Shown here: positions 16,664-25,511 of the stretch, piece by piece | How the letters are laid out: each line of letters begins with the position of its first letter | Position numbering within the stretch: position 1 is the first letter of the stretch | DNA from: Pseudochrobactrum saccharolyticum | Lineage (GTDB): Bacteria > Pseudomonadota > Alphaproteobacteria > Rhizobiales > Rhizobiaceae | NCBI RefSeq assembly: GCF_008801715.1 | Contig: NZ_VZPG01000003.1 | Location: 372,001 to 436,000 of the forward strand | Direction: 5' to 3' | Length of the DNA: 64,000 nt | The notes under the pieces: model-generated | The model's database searches: none | The model's input: only the letters and a program-made list of their open reading frames with translations | What the model was told of the DNA's origin: nothing | Made by a program: the position numbers and the translations under genes

Positions 16664-17638
16664 ATGTCTGAAAATAACACTGCCCCTTCATCCGACCGGT
16701 TCTGGCTCAGTATCATTGCAACAACGCTCTATGCGGTGTTGCTATACATCCTCATATGGCTGATACGTGAAGGCAGCGGCATGGCCTTTATCACCGGCCT
16801 GATCCTGATGCCGATGGCCATTACCAGCCTGCTGATTATTCAGATTGACCCGCAAGGCACAGGCAGCATCCGCAAACATATGAAAACCGCCATGCTCTGC
16901 ATGCTCGGCTTTATCCTCATCTCGATGATTATCTTCGGTGAGGCCGGTATCTGTGTGGCCATGGCCGCGCCGTTTCTCTTCGCAGGCACAGCGCTTGGTG
17001 TTTATGTTACCATGCGGCTCTTACGTAATTATCAGGCTAAGCGCAGTGTTACATTTGTGATCGCCCTGCCTTTTCTCGCTCTGCCGCTGGAAAATCAGAT
17101 TGAATATCAGGATCATTTTAGCTCAGTCACAACCGTGATTGAAATCAATGCCCCTGCTGATGTGATCTGGAACAATACTCTGGAAATCCCTGATATCCGC
17201 CCCGATGAACTGGGCATGACTTTCAGCCACAGCATTGTCGGCGTGCCGAAACCCGAAGATGCGCGGATTACCGGTTCCGGTGTGGGTGCCGTGCGTCATT
17301 TGAAATGGGGCAAAGGTGTTAATTTTGAAGAAATTATCACCGGCTGGCAGGAAAACCGCTATCTGCGCTGGGATTTCCGTTTCAGCGACACCTCAATCCC
17401 GAAAGCTGTTGAAGCGCATATCAGCGTCAATAGTGACTATCTGGGCTTGGACTATGGTGAATATCTGCTGGAGCCGATTGATGAAAACCGCACGCGTCTG
17501 ACACTAAAAACCCAATACCGGATTGCAACGCCGATCAATATTTACTGCGATTGGTGGGGACAGATTTTCCTCAATGATTTCCATTCCATTGTGCTGAATG
17601 TCATTAAGGAACGCTCGGAAAGCGCAGTTCAGGCTTGA
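16664..17638 (+). CDS. Membrane protein with C-terminal SRPBCC (START-like) domain
   Basis: 324 residues. The first half has four to five hydrophobic segments (FWLSIIATTLYAVLLYILIW, MAFITGLILMPMAITSLLII, TAMLCMLGFILISMIIFG, AGICVAMAAPFLFAGTALGVY, SVTFVIALPFLALPL). From about residue 150, SSVTTVIEINAPADVIWNNTLEIPDIRPDE opens an SRPBCC domain ending in TRLTLKTQYRIATPINIYCDWWGQIFLNDFHSIVLNVIKERSE. The C-terminal domain should lie just after the last membrane helix. I know of no assigned function. It stands alone between the TPP-riboswitch region and a convergent ThDP enzyme. Confidence 0.82.
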   Translation: MSENNTAPSSDRFWLSIIATTLYAVLLYILIWLIREGSGMAFITGLILMPMAITSLLIIQIDPQGTGSIRKHMKTAMLCMLGFILISMIIFGEAGICVAMAAPFLFAGTALGVYVTMRLLRNYQAKRSVTFVIALPFLALPLENQIEYQDHFSSVTTVIEINAPADVIWNNTLEIPDIRPDELGMTFSHSIVGVPKPEDARITGSGVGAVRHLKWGKGVNFEEIITGWQENRYLRWDFRFSDTSIPKAVEAHISVNSDYLGLDYGEYLLEPIDENRTRLTLKTQYRIATPINIYCDWWGQIFLNDFHSIVLNVIKERSESAVQA

Positions 17639-17641
17639 AAG

Positions 17642-17671
17642 TGCGGCGGATTATAAACCCGCCGCAGTTTT
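17642..17671. terminator. Terminator between convergent genes
   Basis: Stem TGCGGCGG/CCGCCGCA with loop ATTATAAAC, followed by AGTTTTAAACTTT on the plus strand. It begins four bases after the stop of the membrane-SRPBCC gene and ends a few bases before the stop of the minus-strand ThDP enzyme. Confidence 0.75.
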
Positions 17672-17676
17672 AAACT

Positions 17677-19227
17677 TTAAATCATCGCTTCGATCAGGAA
17701 CGGGCCTTTGCATTTGCTGGCCGCGGCAAACAAATCAGCAAATTGTTCAGCCGTTGTAGCGCGTGCGCCTTCAACACCGACACCTTTGGCAAGGCTCACC
17801 CAATCAATCGTCGGCTCAACCAGATCGAACATGCGCTGCGCATTGCGTCCCGGTGCACCGGCACCAACATTCTGCAATTCACCATGCAGGATGGCATAAC
17901 GCTGATTGGCGAAAATGATGGTGATGATATTCAGGTTTTCGCGGGCATGTGTCCACAGTGCCTGCATCGTATACATACCGCTGCCATCGGCCTGCAAAGC
18001 TACGACCTGACGATCCGGACAGGCTACTGCCGCACCGGTTGCCAGCGGCAGGCCGATACCGATTGCACCACCGGTCAGCTGCAGAAAATCATGCGGCGCT
18101 GAATTATGCGTCAGCCCGAACATTTCACGACCCGATGTAATGGATTCATCAACGATAATCGCATTTTCCGGCAGGAGTGACGCAACAATCGCGCTGATTT
18201 TATCATCATCAAGCGCGCCGGTCGGCATCACTTTCTCACCACGCTGATTGAGCAATGGTGTGACAGATGCCGGAATGTTCATTTCATCGGCCAGCGCCTG
18301 CAATGCATAGAGCTGGTCGTCGGCTTCACCGGCATAATCAACCACAGCGCAGCCTTCCGGCAGGAAAGTGCTTGGTTTGCCCGGATAGGCAAAGAAGGCG
18401 ACCGGAATTTTTGCGCCGAGCAGCACAACCTGTTCGATGCCGACCAGATCGGCCAGTGCATCATCCACGCGATAAAGCACACGATTAACAGCAACGCGCC
18501 CTGCACCGCGCTCAATACGGCCATTGGATTGCTGTGCCTGAATGCGCGCACCGGACACTTGCGCAATACGACTGGCGATTTCCAGCGCATTGGCACGCAG
18601 TGCAAGATTACCGAGCAGGATGAGTGTGCGTTTACCATTGCGTAGCGCCTGAGCTGCTTCTCGCACGGCCTCCGCATCAACTTTACGACGCTCGGGACGG
18701 GTCAAAGGCTGCACAATCTGCTGCGGTGCTTCAGTCCATGCGGTATTGGCAGGCAGGATCAGCGTTGCCACCTGTCCCGGTGCATTGCAGGCAGCGGCAT
18801 AGGCTTCAGCGGTATCTGCAGAAATATCATCTGCGGATTTTGAAGTCTTCACCCAGCCGGAAACCGGACGCGCCAGCGATTCAATATCACTGGTCAGCGG
18901 TGCATCATATTTCAGATGATAGGTTGCATGATCGCCGACAATATTCACAATCGGCGTTTTTGCACGTTTCGCATTGTGCAGATTGGCAACGCCATTACCA
19001 AGACCGGAACCCAGATGCAGCAAAGTCGCTGCCGGTTTATCCGCCATACGGCCATAGCCGTCCGCAGCACCCGTTACCACGCCTTCAAACAGACCCAGCA
19101 CGCAGCGCATCTGCGGCTTGCGATCCAGCGCAGCCACAAAATGCATTTCTGATGTGCCCGGATTGGCAAAACAGACATCGATCCCATGCGCCAGCAGGGT
19201 GTCGCAAAGGCTATCAGCACCGTTCAT
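17677..19227 (-). CDS. Thiamin-diphosphate enzyme annotated as acetolactate synthase-like
   Basis: 516 residues with the three domains of ThDP decarboxylase/synthase enzymes: an N-terminal Pyr domain with catalytic Glu in LGLFEGVVTGAADGYGRMA, a central domain from about residue 190 (LILLGNLALRANALEIA), and a C-terminal PP domain with VALQADGSGMYTMQALWTHARENLNIITIIFANQRYAIL, where DGS-N24-N matches the metal site. The start FANPGTSEMHFVAALD matches a group often labelled acetolactate synthase large subunit that lacks a small-subunit gene. True function may be nearer benzoylformate or phosphonopyruvate decarboxylases. It is monocistronic and diverges from TAXI-TRAP system 1. Confidence 0.85.
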   Translation of the reverse strand: MNGADSLCDTLLAHGIDVCFANPGTSEMHFVAALDRKPQMRCVLGLFEGVVTGAADGYGRMADKPAATLLHLGSGLGNGVANLHNAKRAKTPIVNIVGDHATYHLKYDAPLTSDIESLARPVSGWVKTSKSADDISADTAEAYAAACNAPGQVATLILPANTAWTEAPQQIVQPLTRPERRKVDAEAVREAAQALRNGKRTLILLGNLALRANALEIASRIAQVSGARIQAQQSNGRIERGAGRVAVNRVLYRVDDALADLVGIEQVVLLGAKIPVAFFAYPGKPSTFLPEGCAVVDYAGEADDQLYALQALADEMNIPASVTPLLNQRGEKVMPTGALDDDKISAIVASLLPENAIIVDESITSGREMFGLTHNSAPHDFLQLTGGAIGIGLPLATGAAVACPDRQVVALQADGSGMYTMQALWTHARENLNIITIIFANQRYAILHGELQNVGAGAPGRNAQRMFDLVEPTIDWVSLAKGVGVEGARATTAEQFADLFAAASKCKGPFLIEAMI

Positions 19228-19734
19228 TTCTCACTCCCATTATGCTTGCTCTCACAGTCTAGAGATCACGCGTTTCCTCCATGCGCCATCACTGTGAGCC
19301 GCAACAGCTATACCCGGCTTTGCGCTCATGTCGCAAGCTTTGCGCAAAACTATTCCATTTGCCTATCAGTGTTTCGGAATAATTTTATGCACAAGCATCA
19401 TGTTTCAATAAATTTAATAAAATCAGTTATTTAAAATTCAATATGACATGTTTTTAAATGCAGGCAGGCCAATCACAAATTTTTGGTTGCACAATATGGC
19501 GACTTCATAAAAAATCACCTGCGAAACAGAGCCTCTATTTTACATTTTATCTGTCTGTCTAATACTTTAGGATGATTAAGGCTCTTTTTGTACATTAAAT
19601 GTCTTGGTGATGTTAATCGGGGATTGTTCTGAACCACCGGCTTACAGCAAGATATTATACGGGCGGTCACAGTCACAACCGGGAGAGTTGATGGCTGAAG
19701 AAGAGCCGCCCATAAGTGAAATATGGAGGATTTC
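19228..19734. promoter_or_regulatory. Long intergenic control region between the ThDP enzyme and TAXI-TRAP 1
   Basis: About 500 bases, AT-rich from 19360 to 19600, with no credible ORF. It must hold the promoters of both divergent units. I see short symmetric sequences such as TTTGCGCAAA near 19340, but no operator that can be tied to a regulator in the window. The plus-strand gene has a good GGAGG site at 19724-19728. Confidence 0.4.
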
Positions 19735-20688
19735 ATGGGTTATTTGGGTAAAAAATCACTTTTATCAGCCTTTGCAGCGGTCACACTGACATTTGCCGCA
19801 GCTGAAGCAAATGCACAGAATTTCATCAATATTCTGACCGGCGGCACAAGCGGTGTTTATTACCCGATGGGTGTTGCCCTTGAAAAAATCTATTCCGGTA
19901 TTCCTGATGCCCGTCCGTCTGTGCAGGCAACCAAAGCCTCGATTGAGAATATCAATCTGATCAATAGCGGCCGTGGCGAAATCGCTTTTACACTCGGCGA
20001 TTCCCTGCGCGATGCGTGGGAAGGCAATGAAGAAGCCGGCTTTAAAAAGAAGCTGGAAAATATCAGCACAATGGCCGCGATTTACCCGAACTATGTGCAG
20101 ATCGTTGCTTCCAAGGAATCTGGTATTAAAACGCTGGCGGATCTGAAGGGCAAACGCCTGTCCGTCGGTGCGCCGAAATCCGGCACCGAGCTGAATGCGA
20201 AAACCATTCTCGGCGCTGCCGGTCTTTCCTACAGCGATCTCGGTAAAGTTGAATATCTGCCATTTGCGGAATCCGTGGAACTGATGAAAAACCGTCAGCT
20301 GGACGCTACTTTGCAGTCCTCCGGCCTTGGCGTTGCATCGCTGCGCGATCTTGCCAATGCGGTTGAGATCAATGTGGTGGAAGTGCCTGCCGATATTATT
20401 GAAAAAATCGGTGCGCCATATCAGGTCAACACTATTCCGGCCAATACCTATACCGGTCAGGACAAAGACGTGACCACGGCATCGGTCATCAATTATCTGA
20501 TCGTGCGTCCGGATATGGATGAAGAACTGGTCTATCAAATGACCAAAGGTCTGTTTGAAAATCTGGATCAGCTGACTGCAGCTCATTCCGCAGCCAAAAT
20601 GATCAAACTCGACAAGAGCACGATCGTATCGCCAACCCCGATCCATCCGGGTGCGATGCGCTATTACAAAGAAAAAGGCATTGAATAA
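19735..20688 (+). CDS. TAXI-family TRAP transporter solute-binding protein 1
   Basis: 317 residues starting at the ATG at 19735. An ATG at 19723 overlaps the GGAGG site itself and is rejected. A signal peptide (LLSAFAAVTLTFAAAEANA) precedes FINILTGGTSGVYYPMGVALEKIYSG, the characteristic TAXI opening. Later blocks are GRGEIAFTLGDSLRDAWEG, LKGKRLSVGAPKSGTELNAKTILGA and PIHPGAMRYYKEKG. It captures an unknown substrate (glutamate, amino acids and organic acids are reported for the family) and feeds the fused permease encoded after a terminator-like hairpin. Confidence 0.93.
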   Translation: MGYLGKKSLLSAFAAVTLTFAAAEANAQNFINILTGGTSGVYYPMGVALEKIYSGIPDARPSVQATKASIENINLINSGRGEIAFTLGDSLRDAWEGNEEAGFKKKLENISTMAAIYPNYVQIVASKESGIKTLADLKGKRLSVGAPKSGTELNAKTILGAAGLSYSDLGKVEYLPFAESVELMKNRQLDATLQSSGLGVASLRDLANAVEINVVEVPADIIEKIGAPYQVNTIPANTYTGQDKDVTTASVINYLIVRPDMDEELVYQMTKGLFENLDQLTAAHSAAKMIKLDKSTIVSPTPIHPGAMRYYKEKGIE

Positions 20689-20708
20689 TCACGCCTGAAG
20701 CGGATTTT

Positions 20709-20750
20709 AAGGCTGCATATTCTGTATTTTGCAGAATATGCAGCCTTTTC
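20709..20750 (+). terminator. Intercistronic terminator/attenuator between TAXI protein and TRAP permease genes
   Basis: A perfect 16-bp stem, AAGGCTGCATATTCTG/CAGAATATGCAGCCTT, with a 7-base loop, then TTCTG. It sits 20 bases after the binding-protein stop and about 40 before the permease start. Partial read-through would make much more binding protein than permease. It could also protect the 3' end of the short mRNA. Confidence 0.75.
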
Positions 20751-20789
20751 TGACCGCCTGTTCCTGTCATTTTTTGCGGTTTTAAATTT

Positions 20790-22895
20790 ATGTCATCTTC
20801 AGAAAACAATGCGGTTGAATCGGCCGAGCATATTCCGGGTTGGGGTGTCAGCACCGGCGCCAAAATATTGTTTGGCATTGCCGTTGCTTTCTCCGTTTTC
20901 CAGCTCTGGACTGCGGCCTATTCACCTCTACCAAGTCAGGTTGTCCGCTCCGTTCACGTCGGCTTTTTGCTGCTGCTGCTGTTTGGCCTTTATGCCAATG
21001 CAGCTCCGCGCGGTTCATTTAAAAAATTGCTGATGTGGTCAACTGCCATTCTGGCTTTTGCCGTCAGCTTCTATCACTGGGTTTTCTATAATGATCTGAT
21101 CCTGCGTGCCGGTGAGCCGGAAATGCAGGATATTGTGATCGGTGTGCTTGCTGTTGCTCTGGTGTTCTGGGCGGGGCAGCGCATGATGGGCTGGACACTG
21201 CCGCTGATCTGTCTGATCTTTCTGGCCTATGGTCTGTTCGGCCAGTATCTGCCCTCGCCGCTCAACCACCGCGGCTATGATTTTGAACAGGTCGTTGAAG
21301 TGCTGTTTCTGGGAACAGAAGGTATTTACGGCACGCCGATTTACGTTTCATCCAGCTATATTTTCCTGTTTATTCTGTTCGGCGCGTTTCTTGAACGCGC
21401 GGGCATGATCCAGCTGTTCAATGATGTGGCGATGGGCTCTGTCGGCTCGTCGCGCGGTGGCCCTGCCAAAGTTTCGGTAATCTCTTCCGCATTGATGGGC
21501 ACAATCAACGGTTCCGGCGTGGCCAATGTTGTAACCACCGGTGCTTTCACCATTCCGCTGATGAAACGCTCCGGCTTCAAGCCTGCTTTTGCCGGTGGCG
21601 TGGAAGCCGTTGCCTCGATGGGTGGCCAGATTATGCCGCCGGTAATGGGCGCTGTCGCCTTCATCATGGCGGAAACGCTGGGTCTGCCTTATCTCGAAAT
21701 CGTCAAGGCAGCGATTGTACCGGCAGTGCTCTATTTCATCACCGTTTTCATTATGGTGCATCTGGAAGCCGGACGTCTTGGTCTGAAAGGTCTGTCAAAG
21801 GCTGAATTGCCAAGTGCACTCGGTGCTTTGCGCAAGCACTGGTATCTGATCCTGCCGCTTGTGGCACTGGTCTGGCTACTGTTCTCCGGCTATACGCCGC
21901 TCTTCGCCGGAACCGTGGGTATGGGACTGACCGCACTGATTATTCTCGGCGTGCCGGTCTCTGCCAATATGCCAATGGCAGTACGCGTGCTGTTCTGGGT
22001 TGCACTGGGTCTGATGTCCGCAGCAGCCTTCGGCACCAGCTTTAATATTCTGGGACAGGAAATTCGCGGCATCACGCTGATCCTGTTGCTGATTGCCGCA
22101 TTGGTACTGGTTAACTTCACCATTCGCGGTGGCCGCGAGACTTTGCGCCTTTGCCTTGAAAGCCTTGCAGAGGGTGCAAAAAATGCTTTGCCTGTTGGTA
22201 TCGCCTGTGCGCTTGTCGGTGTGATTATCGGCGTGCTGGCACTCACCGGTGCCGGATCAAGCTTTGCGCGTGTGATTGTGAGTGTGGGTGAAAACTCCCT
22301 GTTCCTGTCGCTCGTGCTGACCATGATTACCTGCCTGATCCTCGGCATGGGTATCCCGACAATTCCGAACTATATCATCACCTCATCCATTGCAGGCCCC
22401 GCTTTGCTGATGCTGGATGTGCCGCTGCTGGTGTCGCATATGTTCGTGTTTTACTTCGGGATCATGGCCGATCTGACGCCACCGGTTGCACTGGCTGCAT
22501 TTGCCGCTGCGCCGATTGCGAAAGAGTCCGGCATGAAAATCGGGATGCAGGCCGTGCGTATTGCGGTTGCCGGTTTTGCCGTACCGTTTATGGCGGTTTA
22601 TGCACCGGTTATCATGTTACAGGATGGCGGCCCGCTGGCGGAAAGTATGGGCTTCTGGCCTGCTGTTGCCTATATGATCGGCAAAGCTCTGCTCAGCATT
22701 GTAATGTGGGGTGCAGCAGCGATTGGTTACTTGCGCGGACACCTGAAAATCTGGGAACGCGTCTGGGCATTTGCAGCAGCCGCAATGATGCTGGCAACCT
22801 ATCCGCTCAGCGATGAGATCGGCTTTACTGCCTGTATGGCCTTCCTGCTGTGGCACTGGTGGAATACCAGAGAGCCACAGATGAAAGCCGCCTGA
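20790..22895 (+). CDS. TRAP transporter permease, fused small and large subunits 1
   Basis: 701 residues, almost wholly hydrophobic, with roughly 18 membrane segments. The N-terminal four-helix part corresponds to the small (Q) subunit and the rest to the large (M) subunit. M-subunit signatures are the GGPAKVSVISSALMGTINGSGVANVVTTGAFTIPLMKRSGF block, GGQIMPPVMGAVAFIMAE, and GMGIPTIPNYIITSSIAGPALL with DLTPPVALAAFAAAPIA. It is driven by an ion gradient, needs the TAXI protein, and would import its cargo across the inner membrane. The stop overlaps the DUF1850 start as TGATG. Confidence 0.93.
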   Translation: MSSSENNAVESAEHIPGWGVSTGAKILFGIAVAFSVFQLWTAAYSPLPSQVVRSVHVGFLLLLLFGLYANAAPRGSFKKLLMWSTAILAFAVSFYHWVFYNDLILRAGEPEMQDIVIGVLAVALVFWAGQRMMGWTLPLICLIFLAYGLFGQYLPSPLNHRGYDFEQVVEVLFLGTEGIYGTPIYVSSSYIFLFILFGAFLERAGMIQLFNDVAMGSVGSSRGGPAKVSVISSALMGTINGSGVANVVTTGAFTIPLMKRSGFKPAFAGGVEAVASMGGQIMPPVMGAVAFIMAETLGLPYLEIVKAAIVPAVLYFITVFIMVHLEAGRLGLKGLSKAELPSALGALRKHWYLILPLVALVWLLFSGYTPLFAGTVGMGLTALIILGVPVSANMPMAVRVLFWVALGLMSAAAFGTSFNILGQEIRGITLILLLIAALVLVNFTIRGGRETLRLCLESLAEGAKNALPVGIACALVGVIIGVLALTGAGSSFARVIVSVGENSLFLSLVLTMITCLILGMGIPTIPNYIITSSIAGPALLMLDVPLLVSHMFVFYFGIMADLTPPVALAAFAAAPIAKESGMKIGMQAVRIAVAGFAVPFMAVYAPVIMLQDGGPLAESMGFWPAVAYMIGKALLSIVMWGAAAIGYLRGHLKIWERVWAFAAAAMMLATYPLSDEIGFTACMAFLLWHWWNTREPQMKAA

Positions 22896-23254
22896 TGGCA
22901 CTCTGTGCACTATCCGCAGCCGGTGTGCTGCGGATAGCGACCACATCTTTCATGCTGCAATGGACACATAGTGTCGAGAAAATACCCTGGCAGGAAGACT
23001 GGCAGGTCACACCGGCGGGTTTTGTGCTCACAGAAGCCCGAGTACAAGGCTCCGGTGCAGGCATGGAACCACCGGAAGGCGCTGTGTTACGGGATGGATG
23101 GTATCATTATGTGCCGAAAATCCCGCCGCGTCAGGAACTGGTTCTGGCAGCCTCCGGTGAGACGGTCAGCGGCTGGAAGCTCTGCGCAAATGGTCAGTGC
23201 CACGAGCTTGGCACGACAGCAGAACAGCCGATTAAAATCACACAATGCCAATAA
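22895..23254 (+). CDS. DUF1850 protein associated with TAXI-TRAP transporters
   Basis: 119 residues from the ATG at 22895, which overlaps the permease stop (TGATG). The first hydrophobic stretch MALCALSAAGVLRIATTSFMLQWTHSVEKIPWQEDW contains the DUF1850 hallmark F.L.W.HSVE...W.E.W, followed by GFVLTEARVQGSGAGMEPPEGAV and WYHYVP. DUF1850 proteins are small exported or membrane-anchored proteins found next to TAXI-TRAP permeases. Their role is unknown. System 2 in this window lacks one. Confidence 0.88.
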   Translation: MALCALSAAGVLRIATTSFMLQWTHSVEKIPWQEDWQVTPAGFVLTEARVQGSGAGMEPPEGAVLRDGWYHYVPKIPPRQELVLAASGETVSGWKLCANGQCHELGTTAEQPIKITQCQ

Positions 23255-23293
23255 AAAACGCCCGATACCATCTCCGGTATCGGGCGTTTTTTT
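23253..23293. terminator. Bidirectional terminator
   Basis: Stem ACGCCCGATACC/GGTATCGGGCGT with a 6-base loop, preceded by A-run and followed by TTTTTTT. It serves both the TRAP unit on the plus strand and the convergent efe operon. Confidence 0.93.
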
Positions 23294-23306
23294 GAACATT
23301 CTCAGA

Positions 23307-24125
23307 TTAGTTCAGGCCGAGCTTGCCGCGCAATGTCGACAGGTCTTCCGCCAGCGTGTTCACTGCAATGGAGAGCACTTTGCGGTCTGCTTCAGTCAGC
23401 TTGTCATAGCTCTGATAGCCTTCGCCTTCCTTGTATTTATCAAGGGTCTGGGAAACAGTGTTGAAGTTTTCATCCACTTTCTTGGTGAATTCCGCTTCTT
23501 TCGCTTCGATCAGCGGACGAACCAGATCGAAAATTTTGCGGGAACCGTCAAAATTGCCTTTGAAATCCCAAAGATCTGTATGGCTGTAACGGTCTTCTTC
23601 CCCGGAAATTTTGGTGGCTGCCACTTCTTCCATCAGCACTGCCGCACCACCGACAACTTTTTCCGGCGGGAAAGTCAGATCAGCAATACGCTTGTTCAGC
23701 TCGCTCACATCAGCCATCAGCTTGTCAGCAACCGGCGTCAGCTCTTCGGTCGAGTTCTTTTCCCACAGACCATATTCAATACGGTGGAAGCCTGTGAAAC
23801 CCGGATCCTGCTCCGCTTTTTCCCAGTCGTCAGCGCGGCTGTCAATTGCCACGTCCAGATCGCTGAACAGTTCTGCAATCGGTTCAATGGCTTCATAGCT
23901 CAGGCGGGTTGGCGCAAAAAGGGACTTTGCCTTTTCCACGTCACCGGCTTTCACAGCATCGGTAAAGACCTTGGTGTCTTCTTCCAGCTTCTGCACTTTT
24001 TCACTGACATAGATTTTATATTCTGCCAGCGGCTCAACGAGGTCATAGGTGGTATCCTGCGCAAAAGCCTGAAAGGACAGGCAGGAGGCAAGTACCGAGG
24101 CGGCAAGTAAAGATCCAAACTTCAT
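23307..24125 (-). CDS. efeM: EfeM-like periplasmic iron-uptake protein (M75 domain only)
   Basis: 272 residues from the ATG at 24125 (AAGGACG seven bases upstream). The longer frame to 24176 adds a poor signal sequence. After the signal peptide ([16 protein letters not shown]) there is one imelysin/M75 domain: [22 protein letters not shown], then the [10 protein letters not shown] motif holding the HxxE metal site, and the C-terminal [36 protein letters not shown]. It lacks the cupredoxin domain of the EfeO gene two positions upstream. EfeM proteins bind ferrous or ferric iron or copper in the periplasm. It is the last gene of the efeUOB operon. Confidence 0.9.
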   Translation of the reverse strand: MKFGSLLAASVLASCLSFQAFAQDTTYDLVEPLAEYKIYVSEKVQKLEEDTKVFTDAVKAGDVEKAKSLFAPTRLSYEAIEPIAELFSDLDVAIDSRADDWEKAEQDPGFTGFHRIEYGLWEKNSTEELTPVADKLMADVSELNKRIADLTFPPEKVVGGAAVLMEEVAATKISGEEDRYSHTDLWDFKGNFDGSRKIFDLVRPLIEAKEAEFTKKVDENFNTVSQTLDKYKEGEGYQSYDKLTEADRKVLSIAVNTLAEDLSTLRGKLGLN

Positions 24126-24191
24126 TACAGACGTCCTTCTGATACGCTTCATGTTTTTAGTGTTGCAGCCGTTCATACAAACGGTTGTGGG

Positions 24192-25508
24192 TTAAACCTT
24201 GTTATCCGGATGGTTGCGGATTGCCTCAACCAGAGTGCTGCCGAGATAATCCTTCTCGTCCACCGCACCCGGTAAAATATAAAAATATCCGCCGCCGACC
24301 GGCTTGATATATTCTTCCAGCGGCTCGCCATCGAGTTTGCGCTGCACGGCAATAAAGCCCTGCTCCAAATCGGCCTGATAGCAGATGAAAAGCAGCCCCT
24401 GATCGAGCTGACCAGACTTGGTAACACCATTGGAATAATTGAACGGACGGCGCAGAATGAGATTTTTCTGCGTGGCATGGCTGCGGTCATTGGCAAGACG
24501 GATATGCGCATCCATCGGCGTAACCTTGCCCTCAGGATCTTTGGAATAATCCGGCACCTGACTTTCCTTCGTGCCATCCATCGGCGCACCGGACATTTTT
24601 TTACGTCCGAAAATCAGTTCCTGCTCCTGTAAAGGCGTGCGATCCCAACGCTCCACAAAATTACGGATAATACGCACCGCCTGATAGGAACCATTGGCTG
24701 CCCAATCCGGCTCCTGATGGGTTTCCCCTACCCAGACCAACTGGTTCATCAATGCACTGTCACCGGCATCAGGATTGGCAGAACCATCGCGGAAGCCTAA
24801 GAAATTGCGTGCGCTTTCAACCTCACCGGAAGGCGAAGGCGGGATCACCGGCACATTGCCTTCCTGTTTCCAGCGCAGGAAAACCAGATCAGACATGGTT
24901 TTGAGAATATCACGCAAAGCGTGAATATTGGTATCCGGCGTATTCGCGCAAAATTGCAGCGACAGATCGCCGTGGCAGAGATCAGCCACCAGTGCATCAT
25001 TCGGGAACTTGGTCATGCGCTGCAAAAGCTTCGGCTTATGGGCTTTTAGCCACGGATGATGCTCAAACAGACTATCGCCAAGACCTACCGTAATCGTCAG
25101 GTTATCCGGCCGGATTTCAGGGCCGATAATACCGGAATCCGCAGGCGGCAGTTTCGGATCAAGCTCCGGCGGTGTGCCGCCCTGCGTGAGAAAAACTATG
25201 CGCTGCGTTAAAGTACGAAACAACCGCTCCAGATCATCCGGTGTTTTCACCAGCACATCGAAAGACGCAACCAGACCATGGGCAGGTCGCGCATTAGTAA
25301 TGCCGGACTGATGGATGCCGTAAAAAGGTTGACGTTGATGAAAACCATTGCTGCCGACCGGCGCATCAGTCACATGATGCTCAACCGGAGCCGATGAAGC
25401 TTGCGCATAACCTGCAGTCCCCGCAGTCATTGTGCTGCCTAAGGCCAGCCCCAATCCTTTGAGGACATTACGGCGGTTTGCAGTGAGCTTATTCTCTTCC
25501 TTTTTCAT
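24192..25508 (-). CDS. efeB: EfeB-type Dyp peroxidase/deferrochelatase with Tat signal
   Basis: 438 residues. The N-terminus NRRNVLKGLGLALGSTMTAGTAGYAQA is a Tat-type signal, so the heme protein would be folded before export. Dyp marks are the FYGIHQSGITNARPAHGLVASFD entry, GFRDGSANPDAGD (the GFxDG motif with its catalytic Asp), NGSYQAVRIIRNFVERWDRTPLQEQE and a C-terminal LLFICYQADLEQGFIAVQRKLDGEPLEEYIKPVGGGYFYILPG. EfeB oxidises Fe(II) or releases iron from heme at the EfeU permease. It lies between efeO (3 bases apart) and efeM. Confidence 0.95.
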   Translation of the reverse strand: MKKEENKLTANRRNVLKGLGLALGSTMTAGTAGYAQASSAPVEHHVTDAPVGSNGFHQRQPFYGIHQSGITNARPAHGLVASFDVLVKTPDDLERLFRTLTQRIVFLTQGGTPPELDPKLPPADSGIIGPEIRPDNLTITVGLGDSLFEHHPWLKAHKPKLLQRMTKFPNDALVADLCHGDLSLQFCANTPDTNIHALRDILKTMSDLVFLRWKQEGNVPVIPPSPSGEVESARNFLGFRDGSANPDAGDSALMNQLVWVGETHQEPDWAANGSYQAVRIIRNFVERWDRTPLQEQELIFGRKKMSGAPMDGTKESQVPDYSKDPEGKVTPMDAHIRLANDRSHATQKNLILRRPFNYSNGVTKSGQLDQGLLFICYQADLEQGFIAVQRKLDGEPLEEYIKPVGGGYFYILPGAVDEKDYLGSTLVEAIRNHPDNKV

Positions 25509-25511
25509 CAC

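Noticed and set aside
22971-24110. 379-codon plus-strand frame across DUF1850 and the efeM gene
   Set aside because: It crosses a strong bidirectional terminator and runs antisense to efeM, so it is not a gene.
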